Assembly (NCBI GenBank): GCA_018004645.1
Contig: JAGNBV010000016.1
Span: 1 to 42,226, forward strand
DNA from: Bacteroidales bacterium
Lineage (GTDB): Bacteria; Bacteroidota; Bacteroidia; Bacteroidales; CAIWKO01
Direction: 5' to 3'
Length of the DNA: 42,226 bases
The notes below the pieces were generated by a model, which saw only the letters and a list, made by a program, of their open reading frames with translations, did not search any database and had not been told where the DNA came from. The position numbers were made by a program, and so were the translations under genes. Positions within the stretch are counted from its first letter, which is position 1. Each line of letters opens with the position of its first letter. Shown here piece by piece: positions 14,662 to 22,854 of this stretch.

Positions 14662-16314
14662 ATGAACAGTAAATATAAAAAACTCGAACTTTGTTGGCCT
14701 GGAAAGGATATTGAGGTTAAGCCCGAACCAAGAGTATTGATTGAAGACCCTGAAAAATCGTATGGAAAAGCCGATACTGAAAATATGCTTATACATGCCG
14801 ACAATCTTCTTGCATTGAAAGCATTAGAACAGAATTTTTCTGGCAGAATCAAATGTATATATATTGACCCACCTTATAATACTGGCAATGCGTTTGAACA
14901 TTATGATGATGGTCTTGAACATAGTATTTGGTTAAATCTTATGTATTCAAGAATAAATATATTGTATAAATTATTAGCAAATGAAGGTGTTATTTTTATT
15001 AATGTTGATGAAGTTGAACATGCATACCTTAAAGTAATGCTTGATGGAATTTTTGGCAGAAACAATTTTATTGGCGATATAATTTGGAAGAAAAGAAAAG
15101 GTGGAGGAAACGATTCACGCTTTATAGCACTTGACCACGATTATATTATTGTTTATGCAAAAAATGCTACAAAAGAAACCCACAAGATAAAATGGCGTGT
15201 TTCACAATCAGAAGAATATCTCAAGAGATATAAAGAAATTGATGAAAATGGAGAGCGTTATTATTGGGATACACTTGCACGGGACGGTTTACAAAACCCA
15301 ATACCAGTTACTATTGATTGTCCAGATGGCTCAAAATTGGCTATTAATTCTCAAAAATCCATTGATACCATTAATGAAGGTCTAAAGAATGGGCAAATTC
15401 GTTTGACCAAATCTAGAAATGGTTGGACGCTACATCATAGAGTTTATATGCCTTCGGGACAAGTTTTGAGGTCAATACTTGATGATGTTGGTACTAATAA
15501 AACAGCTAATGATGAAACAATAGCTCTTTTCGGAGTTAATAATGCATTTGATTATCCAAAACCAGAAAGTTTAATAAAAAAATTACTTGAACTTGTAACA
15601 AAAAAAGGTGACTGGGTTCTAGATAGTTTTCTCGGTAGCGGCACAACTGCCGCAGTTGCTCATAAAATGAAGCGAAATTATATTGGTATTGAATTAGGAC
15701 AACATTGTAACACTCATTGTTTACCACGTTTAAAATCTGTTTGTGATGGTTCTGACCAAGGTGGTGTTTCAAAAGCTCTTGACTGGAAAGGAGGCGGAGG
15801 ATTCAAATTTTATAATCTTGCTCCAAGTTTATTGAATAAAGACAAATACAATCAATGGGTAATAAATCCAAATTATAATGCTGATTTACTTGCAGCAGCT
15901 ATGGCACGACACGAGGGTTTTTCATATTCACCCGATGAAAGTGTTGTTTGGAAACAAGGTTTTGCAACAGAAAATCATTTTATTTTCACAACCACAAATA
16001 CCATTACGCCTGATGTAGTAGAGCAAATTCTCAGTGAAATGAAACCTGACGAAAGTTTGCGTATTTGCTGTACCGCTTTTATTGATGGTTGCAATGAAAT
16101 AAGCAATAGAATTGAAATCAAAAAAATTCCTGAAGTGCTTTTAGGCAAATGCGAGTTTGGTAAAGAGGACTATTGCACGGATACCAATATTATTAATATG
16201 CCTGCCGACCCTGACAAACCTGCTTTTACTCCATCGTATGTAAAACCTGATGTAAAACCCGAACCGGCAAATATTAAGAAAGACACACCAACGCAAACGA
16301 AATTATTGTTTTAG
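14662..16314 (+). CDS. mod: Type III restriction-modification DNA methyltransferase (Mod)
   Basis: 550 residues, an N6-adenine-type methyltransferase of the beta class, in which motif IV precedes motif I. Motif IV is DPPYNTG (69-75) and the AdoMet-binding motif I is DSFLGSGTT (about 321-329), followed by NYIGIEL. The target-recognition region lies between them. The C-terminal part (about 360-550) is an extension typical of Mod subunits paired with Res. It methylates one strand of the recognition site and supplies specificity to the Res subunit. The stop at 16312-16314 is three bases before the ATG of res, so the two are translationally coupled. Base composition is clearly more A/T-rich than neighbouring core genes, indicating horizontal acquisition. 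No phase-variable simple repeat is seen in the gene. Confidence 0.92.
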   Translation: MNSKYKKLELCWPGKDIEVKPEPRVLIEDPEKSYGKADTENMLIHADNLLALKALEQNFSGRIKCIYIDPPYNTGNAFEHYDDGLEHSIWLNLMYSRINILYKLLANEGVIFINVDEVEHAYLKVMLDGIFGRNNFIGDIIWKKRKGGGNDSRFIALDHDYIIVYAKNATKETHKIKWRVSQSEEYLKRYKEIDENGERYYWDTLARDGLQNPIPVTIDCPDGSKLAINSQKSIDTINEGLKNGQIRLTKSRNGWTLHHRVYMPSGQVLRSILDDVGTNKTANDETIALFGVNNAFDYPKPESLIKKLLELVTKKGDWVLDSFLGSGTTAAVAHKMKRNYIGIELGQHCNTHCLPRLKSVCDGSDQGGVSKALDWKGGGGFKFYNLAPSLLNKDKYNQWVINPNYNADLLAAAMARHEGFSYSPDESVVWKQGFATENHFIFTTTNTITPDVVEQILSEMKPDESLRICCTAFIDGCNEISNRIEIKKIPEVLLGKCEFGKEDYCTDTNIINMPADPDKPAFTPSYVKPDVKPEPANIKKDTPTQTKLLF

Positions 16315-16317
16315 AAT

Positions 16318-18996
16318 ATGAGCAAAACAACTGACTATATAAGCAATACCATGAGTTTAAGAGAACCTCTTAAACAATCACTTGAGTTATTGGATTCTCT
16401 AATTGCAAAAGCCGATTTAATTGGTAATTCAAGGACAGAGAAAAAAATCGAAAAAATAAAAACAGATTGTTCACTATTTGAAGAATTTGAACGTGCTTTT
16501 CCATCGGTTTGTTTTTCAATTGCCACTGGTATTGGCAAGACAAGACTAATGGGAGCTTTTGTTACATATTTGGTGAAAGAAAAAGGAATTAAAAACTTTT
16601 TTATTTTATCTCCAAACATTACTATTTACGACAAACTCAAAGATGATTTCGGAAATAAAGGAGCAGAAAAATATGTTTTTAAAGGTCTGACAGATATTTC
16701 AAATAATGCAGTAATTATCACAGGTGAGGACTACGAAACAAAGGGCATAAAAGCATCTGATGATTCCATACAAATTAACATGTTCAATATCGGCAAAATT
16801 AATGCTGACATTAAAACAACAACAAAAGACGGTAGAACGTTACCACCAAGAATAAAACGATTTAGAGAAACAATAGGCGATAGTTATTATAATTACTTGA
16901 TGAACTTAAAAGACCTTGTAATCATCATGGACGAATCGCATCGTTATCGTGGTGAAAGAGGTATGGAAACGCTAAACGAACTCAATCCATTGCTTGGGAT
17001 TGAATTAACGGCAACGCCCATTGATGCAAGTACAAATCAGCGTTTTAAAAATGTGGTTTTTGAATATGGTTTGGCTGATGCTTTAAAAGATGGCAAATAC
17101 ATTAAAAATCCTGCTGTCGTTACTCGTGCAGATACAGATTTTAAAGGAATGAAAGATGACGAAATTGAAAAGCTAAAATTGAAAGATGCTATTCAAATGC
17201 ACCGCGATACAAAAATTGCAATTGAAAATTATGTTGCTGACAATAATCTGAATCAAGTAAAACCGACAATTTTAGTTTCCTGTAAAGACACAACTCATGC
17301 AAAATCAATATTTGACTATGTTACTTCTGATGAATTTTACGATGGTGAATTCAAAGAAAAAGCATTGCAAATAGACTCTACAAGTAAAACAGACGAACAA
17401 GTTGAGCAATTGCTAACTCTTGAAAAACCTGATAATTCGATTGAAATAGTAATTCATGTTGATATGCTAAAAGAAGGTTGGGACGTTTCAAACCTTTATA
17501 CAATTGTTCCTCTGAGGGCTGCAAACGCATTAACATTGATTGAACAAACCATAGGCAGAGGTTTACGTTTGCCTTTCGGTGGAAAAAGAACAGGCGTTGA
17601 AAAAGTGGATATGCTTTCAATTATGATGCACGAAAAATTTCAGGAGGTTGTTGATGCTGCAAAAGATAAAAGTTCAATCCTTTATTCAATAGGTAAAATT
17701 CAACTTAACAAATCCGATTTAAATTCTAAAAAAGTTACAGTTGAATCTAAAACTAAGGATGTTGTTGAATTAGAAGAAGAAGAAAAGAAAATAACCCAAA
17801 TAAAAGACAAAGATATTCGGGCAAAAGCCGAAACAAAGCATAAAGCAAAAGTTGTCATCAACAACGTCATAAGAAATAAAATTTCTCAAAAAGCAATTCA
17901 AACACCCAATGAATTAACAACTCCTAAGGTGCAAGAAAAAGTTATCGAAGAAATAAAGGAAAGCATTAAATCGGCCTATCCTGAGATGCCTGAAAAGGAA
18001 CAAAAGGAAATTGCCAAAGATATTGAAACAACCTATAAATCGGCAGTACAGGAAATTATAAAAAACAACATTTTAATTCCAAACATAAAAGTTTCGATTT
18101 CAGAAAATAAAGGAATTATAAAAGACTTTGATTTAAATACAAAATCGTTTTCAGAAAACATTTTACAACAAGAATTTGAATTAATCCGAGAAACAATTTA
18201 CGACCACAAACAGGACAAAATAAAAATACAAGCTCAAACACTTGACTTGCCCGAATTCAGTATCTTAGAGTTATTAAAGAAGAAATCGGAAATTGACTAT
18301 GACAACAATTCTGATGTATTGTATAAACTTTGCGGTCAGGCTGTAAATGCAATAAAAAATTCACTCAAAAAGCCAGAAACCTTAGGTGACACAATTTTAA
18401 TGTACCGTGAATTAATTGCGAATAAAATTTACGAACAACTAAAAGAAAACATCACTATTGAAATTGTTGCTAAATCAAAGCCCGAAGCAGAACCATATTC
18501 ATTAATTCTGCCCTGGAATTATTCAAAAGAAAAAGACGATGAAATATTGAATTTCAGAGAAACAATAAGTGCAAAACTTCTTTCCTCAAAGGTTTTTAAT
18601 GGTTTTTCTAAATCGTGCCACGACAAATATAAGTTTGATTCAATACCTGAAAAACGATTCGCTGAAATAATTGAAAATTCTGACGATGTTATAAAATGGC
18701 TAAGACCAGCATCAAAGCAATTCAATATTTGGTACAATAATAATTCTGACAGATATGTACCCGATTTTGTAGCAGAAACAGCAGATATAATCTACTTGAT
18801 AGAAATTAAAGCGGAAAACGAACTTGACGATAAGATTGTCAAGATGAAAGAAGAAGCAGCTATAAATTATTGCAAAAATGCAACAGAAATAAACAAAGCG
18901 AGAAAAGAAAAAGCATGGAAATACGCTATAATTCCGCATGACAAGACAGACACAAACATGACTTTCAAGAAACTAGTAACTGAATTTGGAAAATAA
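16318..18996 (+). CDS. res: Type III restriction endonuclease subunit (Res)
   Basis: 892 residues. The N-terminal superfamily 2 helicase has ATGIGKTR (Walker A, about 68-75), MDESHRYRG (DExH, about 204-212), LTATPID, and a second RecA lobe with MLKEGWDVSN and EQTIGRGLRLP (motifs V-VI). A long lysine/glutamate-rich helical middle follows. A C-terminal PD-(D/E)xK nuclease is seen in VPDFVAETADIIYLIEIKAE (D about 815, E-x-K about 828-830). All catalytic pieces look intact, so the system should be active: ATP-driven translocation or diffusion from Mod-recognised sites and cleavage at head-to-head pairs. Expressed with mod from a probable common promoter upstream of 14662. Confidence 0.92.
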   Translation: MSKTTDYISNTMSLREPLKQSLELLDSLIAKADLIGNSRTEKKIEKIKTDCSLFEEFERAFPSVCFSIATGIGKTRLMGAFVTYLVKEKGIKNFFILSPNITIYDKLKDDFGNKGAEKYVFKGLTDISNNAVIITGEDYETKGIKASDDSIQINMFNIGKINADIKTTTKDGRTLPPRIKRFRETIGDSYYNYLMNLKDLVIIMDESHRYRGERGMETLNELNPLLGIELTATPIDASTNQRFKNVVFEYGLADALKDGKYIKNPAVVTRADTDFKGMKDDEIEKLKLKDAIQMHRDTKIAIENYVADNNLNQVKPTILVSCKDTTHAKSIFDYVTSDEFYDGEFKEKALQIDSTSKTDEQVEQLLTLEKPDNSIEIVIHVDMLKEGWDVSNLYTIVPLRAANALTLIEQTIGRGLRLPFGGKRTGVEKVDMLSIMMHEKFQEVVDAAKDKSSILYSIGKIQLNKSDLNSKKVTVESKTKDVVELEEEEKKITQIKDKDIRAKAETKHKAKVVINNVIRNKISQKAIQTPNELTTPKVQEKVIEEIKESIKSAYPEMPEKEQKEIAKDIETTYKSAVQEIIKNNILIPNIKVSISENKGIIKDFDLNTKSFSENILQQEFELIRETIYDHKQDKIKIQAQTLDLPEFSILELLKKKSEIDYDNNSDVLYKLCGQAVNAIKNSLKKPETLGDTILMYRELIANKIYEQLKENITIEIVAKSKPEAEPYSLILPWNYSKEKDDEILNFRETISAKLLSSKVFNGFSKSCHDKYKFDSIPEKRFAEIIENSDDVIKWLRPASKQFNIWYNNNSDRYVPDFVAETADIIYLIEIKAENELDDKIVKMKEEAAINYCKNATEINKARKEKAWKYAIIPHDKTDTNMTFKKLVTEFGK

Positions 18997-19329
18997 TATG
19001 CAAACACACCCGTCCCTTCGCTTTCAGGCACATTTGGCATTCCCACAAGGCTTGCCCTCAGTCCAAAAATGCCAAAAGAGCCTTCAAGCCCGTCCCGCTC
19101 CAACGCTCGGACAGAAAGACAGTGCAGCAAATTGGATTGATTATAAAACGACAAATAAAAACCGCCAGTGCCTAACAAGCGGTATAAAACATTGGGGTTT
19201 AAGTGGTTATTCAAGCGGACTGCCCCGCATCGGCTTTTGTATCGGTGGATACAGACGCAGCCCGTACTCCCCAACGTTTCATACCGCCGACCGTTCGTTC
19301 TAAGAAACCAAAAAGATATAACAAAAACA
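18997..19329. other. Spacer with hairpin and attC-like inverted-repeat structure
   Basis: No gene is seen here; the long frame opening at 19168 runs through the inverted repeat. Contents: CCGTCCCTTCGC at 19010-19021 (copy of 14560-14571); a hairpin TTTGGCATT/AATGCCAAA at 19033-19041 and 19068-19076 with flanking partial pairing; GCCTAAC at 19170-19176; arms 19179-19197 and 19269-19287 that match as inverse repeats at 17 of 19 positions; and a nested hairpin TGTATC-GGTG-GATACA. The expected distal GTTRRRY is degenerate (GTTCGTT at 19293). The architecture resembles a large attC site. Confidence 0.55.
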
Positions 19330-19629
19330 ATGACAATGATACTGTTTCTCTTACTGTTTATAATTCCGTTGATATTCCAATTTAATTTCGGAAGCAAAGC
19401 TGTACATGGTTATATCTCCCTAAAATTCTGGAAAGTTTGTATCATTAGCTATATGGGACTAATTCTAATGACTATTGCAAACTTCTTTTTGACCCTGAAT
19501 CAGCTCCATGAAACCGGAATTAGAGATGGACTACCTCTTGGTGGAGTCATCGTGATAGGAGTATTGTTCGGGATATTAAATTTAGTTATTATTGGAATAC
19601 AACTTTACACAAAATTGCATAACAAATAG
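19330..19629 (+). CDS. Small membrane protein of unknown function
   Basis: The ATG at 19330 gives 99 residues with three hydrophobic stretches: LFLLLFIIPLIFQF near the start, VCIISYMGLILMTIANFFL in the middle and GGVIVIGVLFGILNLVIIG near the end, so three membrane spans are predicted. The frame is open back to 19168, but that part is inverted-repeat DNA with unnatural composition, so the internal start is preferred. I do not recognise the family. It lies just after the attC-like structure, as a cassette gene would, and before another set of short inverted repeats (19657-19730). It may have arrived with the restriction island. Confidence 0.55.
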   Translation: MTMILFLLLFIIPLIFQFNFGSKAVHGYISLKFWKVCIISYMGLILMTIANFFLTLNQLHETGIRDGLPLGGVIVIGVLFGILNLVIIGIQLYTKLHNK

Positions 19630-19749
19630 AAGAATAAATAAAGATTAAGAAAATACTGCGCTAACACGCAGTTGCATCCAGTGGCAGACAGCTTGTGAAA
19701 TAAAGACAATTAACTCCAATGCCACCGAAAAGCAGCCACCGACCGTCAA

Positions 19750-20997
19750 TCACCCCACAAATTCATCTCCCATCAAATAGCCGTGTGCCGTGGCGTAGAT
19801 GATAGAACGGGTAAAACCTGAACAGTCGCCAATAAACTTTAAGTTTTTGAAATGCCCGTTGTTTAATTTATTGGAATAAAACTTTATCTCCGGGGCATAC
19901 ACCAGGTTGTCGTCGTTGGCAACGCCCGGCACCACTTTGTCGAGCTGCTCGATAAAGTCGATGATGCTTTCAATGATCCTGCGGGGGTATGCCAGGTTGA
20001 CATCGCCCAAAATATAACTTTCGGCCGGCAGGGTAGGCGACACGCGGTAAAGCTTTTTGGTGCGTTTTGAGTTTTTCAGGTCTTTGTATTTTTGAAGGAT
20101 TACCTTGTTTTTTCCTGCCAGCAGGTTGGTGAGTTTGGCAATGTTGGAGCCATAACCGATCGGGTCGTTAAAAGGTTCGGTAAGTTCTACCGTTGTAAGA
20201 ATAGCGAAGTTGGTATTGGTGCTTTTCTGGTTCATTTTGGCATGACCGTTCACCGTGATAAAATCTTCGTATTTTTCGCCGACCACATAACCTGAAGGGT
20301 TGTTGCAGAAAGTGCGCACCACATAACCGGTCTTGCTGCGGTACTTCAGTTTGAATTCGTACATTTCTTTGTTCAGCTCGTTCACAATATGGTTGGGCAG
20401 TTCATAACGGATACCCAGATCAAGTTTGGTGTTTTCAAGAACCAATTCGGGGTAATGGTTAATGACGGTCTTTATCAGTTTGTGCCCGCTTCTGCCTACA
20501 GAAACAATGGCGGCATCAAATTCATCTGTTTCATTTAACAGCACCTTGTCCCCAATAACCTTAATATCACTGACGGGTGAATTAAAATGAAAGTGAACAT
20601 TCTTAAAACTTTTAAAATGCTCATAAATATTATAGAGCACGTCTTTGAGCTGGTCAGTGCCGATATGAAAAAACTCTGCTGCAACAGGCATGAAGCCGTG
20701 CCGGTAAAACTCTTCATAATACCTGGAATCATGAAAAGATTTTCCGGTTTCATATTCGTGATTTTTGGTTTTTTGGATGTAAAAATCAACCAACTGCCGT
20801 TGCACATTCAGGTCGATAGGAATATCCCCGCCCATTTCTGCCGACACGAATAGTTTTCCGTCGGCACGTATGCCCGAAATACTTGAGGAATATATGTCTT
20901 TGGATTTCTCGAAGATATGAAACTCATGCCTGCTGTTGATTATCTTTTCGATAAAACCAATGGAAGCGGCGCCAAACCCTATGATTGCTATTTTCAT
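19750..20997 (-). CDS. FAD-dependent dehydrogenase (COG2509-like)
   Basis: 415 residues. The N-terminal Rossmann motif is IIGFGAASIG (G7, G9, G14), followed by an acidic strand end (IFEKSKD) for the FAD ribose. Midway, VRTFCNNPSGYVVGE resembles the FC...P.G motif of COG2509-type flavoproteins, and the C-terminal GDCSGFTRSIIYATAHGYLMG closes the FAD site. It contains no redox cysteine pair. The usual COG2509 relatives are about 450-540 residues, so this is a short form. Substrate unknown; proposed roles in the family include reduction of unsaturated or quinone-like compounds. It is leftward, about 100 bp from the kinase-like gene. Confidence 0.75.
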   Translation of the reverse strand: MKIAIIGFGAASIGFIEKIINSRHEFHIFEKSKDIYSSSISGIRADGKLFVSAEMGGDIPIDLNVQRQLVDFYIQKTKNHEYETGKSFHDSRYYEEFYRHGFMPVAAEFFHIGTDQLKDVLYNIYEHFKSFKNVHFHFNSPVSDIKVIGDKVLLNETDEFDAAIVSVGRSGHKLIKTVINHYPELVLENTKLDLGIRYELPNHIVNELNKEMYEFKLKYRSKTGYVVRTFCNNPSGYVVGEKYEDFITVNGHAKMNQKSTNTNFAILTTVELTEPFNDPIGYGSNIAKLTNLLAGKNKVILQKYKDLKNSKRTKKLYRVSPTLPAESYILGDVNLAYPRRIIESIIDFIEQLDKVVPGVANDDNLVYAPEIKFYSNKLNNGHFKNLKFIGDCSGFTRSIIYATAHGYLMGDEFVG

Positions 20998-21017
20998 TTT
21001 CTGTATTTTTTATTAGT

Positions 21018-21080
21018 TCCCGCTGATTCCGCTGATTTTCGCAGATTCTCATCAGCGTATATCTGCGCGATCTGCGGGAA
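21018..21080. repeat. Interspersed palindromic repeat, copy 1
   Basis: TCCCGCTGATTCCGCTGATT...ATCAGCG...GATCTGCGGGA: outer arms TCCCGC/GCGGGA with inner GCTGAT/ATCAGC pairing. A related element stands at 26541-26602. This resembles a palindromic repeat I recall as scattered through Bacteroidota intergenic DNA. Confidence 0.6.
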
Positions 21081-21098
21081 AATATTACTCACAATAAT

Positions 21099-21653
21099 TT
21101 ATTTCTGCTCCCATACTCTGAAAGCCTTGATTATTTTTTCACTGACTTCTTCGGGGTTTATGTGTGTGGTATCAACTATCAGGTCGTAATTGCCCAGGTC
21201 GGAATAGTCAATATTGTAATAATCCTTAAACCTTTCCAGTTCGCTTTTGCGGCGGGCAAGAATTTTGTCGCGGGCTTCTTCAATATTCTGATAATTCTCG
21301 CTGGTACGCTTGTCGTAAAAAATTCTCCGTGCTGCTTCATTGATATCCACCGTAAGATATACTTTAAAAGATTTTGGTGCGAAGTGCCATGCCAGGCGCG
21401 AATCAAAAATCAGGGATTCTCCGGCTTCCTGCAGCTTCGAAATAGTGCCGTCAATCTCGTCATCAATTTCGGGATGTGTCTTGGTGTATTCGTTTAGTTC
21501 GAGGGTAGTCATGTGGTATTTTGCCGCTATTTCTCTTTGTATGCCTCCCGTCGAAACAATGCGGAAGCCAAGTTTTTCGCACAGCAGGCGGCTGACATGG
21601 CTTTTGCCGCTACCCAGGTCGCCTGTAAGGGATATTTTCGGGAAAGTTTTCAT
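21099..21653 (-). CDS. Cytidylate kinase-like P-loop kinase
   Basis: The ATG at 21653 gives 184 residues. The P-loop is GDLGSGKS (11-18), followed by FRIVSTGGIQREIA, which is how CMP kinases of the archaeal CmkB-like group continue. FDSRLAWHFAP, VYLTVDINEAARRIF and the lid-like R-rich LARRKSELERFKDYYNID complete the fold. It should phosphorylate CMP/dCMP or a similar nucleotide; a canonical Cmk cannot be checked because the rest of the genome is absent. The longer frame starting at 21704 adds residues with no conservation and runs into spacer DNA. The first 84 bases of the gene are duplicated at 22386-22469 on the far side of a transposase gene. Confidence 0.8.
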   Translation of the reverse strand: MKTFPKISLTGDLGSGKSHVSRLLCEKLGFRIVSTGGIQREIAAKYHMTTLELNEYTKTHPEIDDEIDGTISKLQEAGESLIFDSRLAWHFAPKSFKVYLTVDINEAARRIFYDKRTSENYQNIEEARDKILARRKSELERFKDYYNIDYSDLGNYDLIVDTTHINPEEVSEKIIKAFRVWEQK

Positions 21654-21678
21654 TATCAGTAAGTTTAAAATAAATAAG

Positions 21679-22368
21679 TTAATTAAAGTGAGTTTGCAAG
21701 CCAATATCGGGCAAATATTTAAGTTTAAGCTGCATTACCCTTGTTTTGTTAACAAGAATCTTCTCTCCGAAAAATTCACGAAAAGAAGAAAATTCCCATT
21801 CCTCAGGGTTAGCGACAAGTCCTGCTTTGACAGGATTATTATGAATATAGTCGAAGCAAATTTGAGGATATTCTTTAGCATTAAGAGGAATATTAATCAA
21901 TGTCCCATTATTAGTATTGAAAAAAGCAGGTGTTATTCCTGAAGAATTTGTCATGCATTCAGCTTTGGTTTCTTCACGAAATAATGCACCACTTCTTTTT
22001 TCCTGAATATTAACAGCCCGGGTATATGAGCGGAGCATAATACCAATTGAATTGTTTAATGAGCGTTTGCTACTGTCGGGGTGACTGCGCGCCTGCCCTG
22101 TGCTGTTGTCAGTCACCCCGACAGTTTCATTGCGCGCCTGGCTTCTGCTTTTGTTAGTTCCCCTGAAAGTAAGTTCTGGATTATTCACATAAACCATAAT
22201 GTGAAAATGATTTGGCATTAGACACCATGCCAGAATATCTGCAAATTGCAATACATGCGTTTTAATCTTATGAATGAAAAAATAATAATTTTCATTTATG
22301 AAAAATATTTTTTGTTTGTTATTTCCCTGATTATAAATGTGATAAATATGGTCTTTTTCAAAATTCAT
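21679..22368 (-). CDS. REP-associated tyrosine transposase (RAYT, Y1/HUH family)
   Basis: The internal ATG at 22368 gives 229 residues (MNFEKDHIYHIYNQG...); the longer frame from a GTG at 22398 runs into the kinase duplicate and is not preferred. The HUH motif is MPNHFHIMV (H54, H56), the candidate catalytic tyrosine is Y115 in LRSYTRA, and the C-terminal YIHNNPVKAGLV...EEWEFSSF is the RAYT signature. Between the HUH motif and the tyrosine, residues about 66-104 are a variable insert encoded partly by a 15-bp perfect palindrome. RAYTs cut and rejoin single-stranded DNA at REP hairpins and are usually single-copy domesticated genes. Candidate REP-like palindromes lie just upstream at 22600-22720. 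All motifs look intact. Confidence 0.87.
   Translation of the reverse strand: MNFEKDHIYHIYNQGNNKQKIFFINENYYFFIHKIKTHVLQFADILAWCLMPNHFHIMVYVNNPELTFRGTNKSRSQARNETVGVTDNSTGQARSHPDSSKRSLNNSIGIMLRSYTRAVNIQEKRSGALFREETKAECMTNSSGITPAFFNTNNGTLINIPLNAKEYPQICFDYIHNNPVKAGLVANPEEWEFSSFREFFGEKILVNKTRVMQLKLKYLPDIGLQTHFN
22073..22124. repeat. Perfect 15-bp inverted repeat inside the transposase gene
   Basis: CTGTCGGGGTGACTG (22073-22087) and its exact inverse (22110-22124) enclose a 22-base loop. GCGCGCCTG occurs in the loop and again at 22131-22139. The composition matches REP-like palindromes outside the gene (TCCCGAC/GTCGGGA at 22646), so a REP element may have inserted in frame within the coding region. 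Confidence 0.85.
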
Positions 22369-22379
22369 TTCGAGATTTC

Positions 22380-22469
22380 TTAAGTAAGTTTTTCGCACAG
22401 TAGGCGGCTGACATGGCTTTTGCCGCTGCCCAGGTCGCCTGTAAGGGATATTTTTGGGAAAGTTTTCAT
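22380..22469 (-). pseudogene. Duplicated 5' fragment of the kinase gene
   Basis: Bases 22386-22469 match 21570-21653 at 81 of 84 positions, the only differences being three transitions. The copy begins at the same ATG, encodes the same first 28 residues including the P-loop, and then hits a TAA after one extra codon (29 residues in all). It is a truncated copy left on the promoter side of the transposase. Either it is a relic of the insertion event or it is translated as a short peptide. Confidence 0.88.
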
Positions 22470-22854
22470 CAGTTGTCGCAATTAAAAAATCAAAAATAAG
22501 TCTTTTTTATGAATTGCAAACCCGCCTGTTTCCCGACAGTTTTTAAGTGGGGTAAGGTGTAGTCGTCTTATTACGTGGTTATAAGAAAACTTCAATTTTT
22601 CCCCGCCTGCATCGGGCAGGGTTACGCTTGCAACAAAAATGCTCATCCCGACGTGAAGTGTCGGGACTCCGCTTTTTGTCGCTTCGCAAGCCCGCCTGAC
22701 TGGCGCAGTTGAGCAGGCCTCAAACTTGACGTTTTCTTTGCACAAACACGAGTTTTCTTATAGACATTATTTCTATGTTACTACCTTAATGGTAAAGAAT
22801 TTTTTTTATAAATTTTATTTATACATTTGCAAAACAAACTTAAAAACTAATGTA
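22470..22854. repeat. Spacer with a cluster of REP-like palindromes
   Basis: No gene is supported here. GC-rich hairpins stand out against an A/T-rich background: CCTGC-ATCGG-GCAGG at 22606-22620, TCCCGAC-GTGAAGT-GTCGGGA at 22646-22666, and GCCTG...CAGGC at about 22694-22718, with CCCGCCTG repeated at 22521, 22603 and 22691. Their sequence kinship with the palindrome inside the neighbouring RAYT gene suggests they are substrates of that transposase. Confidence 0.65.
22822..22829 (+). promoter_or_regulatory. Candidate -7 box for glyA
   Basis: TACATTTG matches TAnnTTTG exactly, 26 bases before the ATG at 22855. The -33 region is T-rich without a clear TTTG. Confidence 0.5.

Noticed and set aside
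14397..14852. 151-codon minus-strand frame in the spacer before mod
   Set aside because: It overlaps the conserved start of mod and runs through inverted repeats; composition is not protein-like.
19168..19329. Upstream extension of the small membrane protein from 19168
   Set aside because: The extra 54 codons translate the attC-like inverted repeat; the ATG at 19330 starts directly before the first membrane span.
22482..22745. 87-codon minus-strand frame upstream of glyA
   Set aside because: It lies over the REP-like palindromes and has no conserved features.
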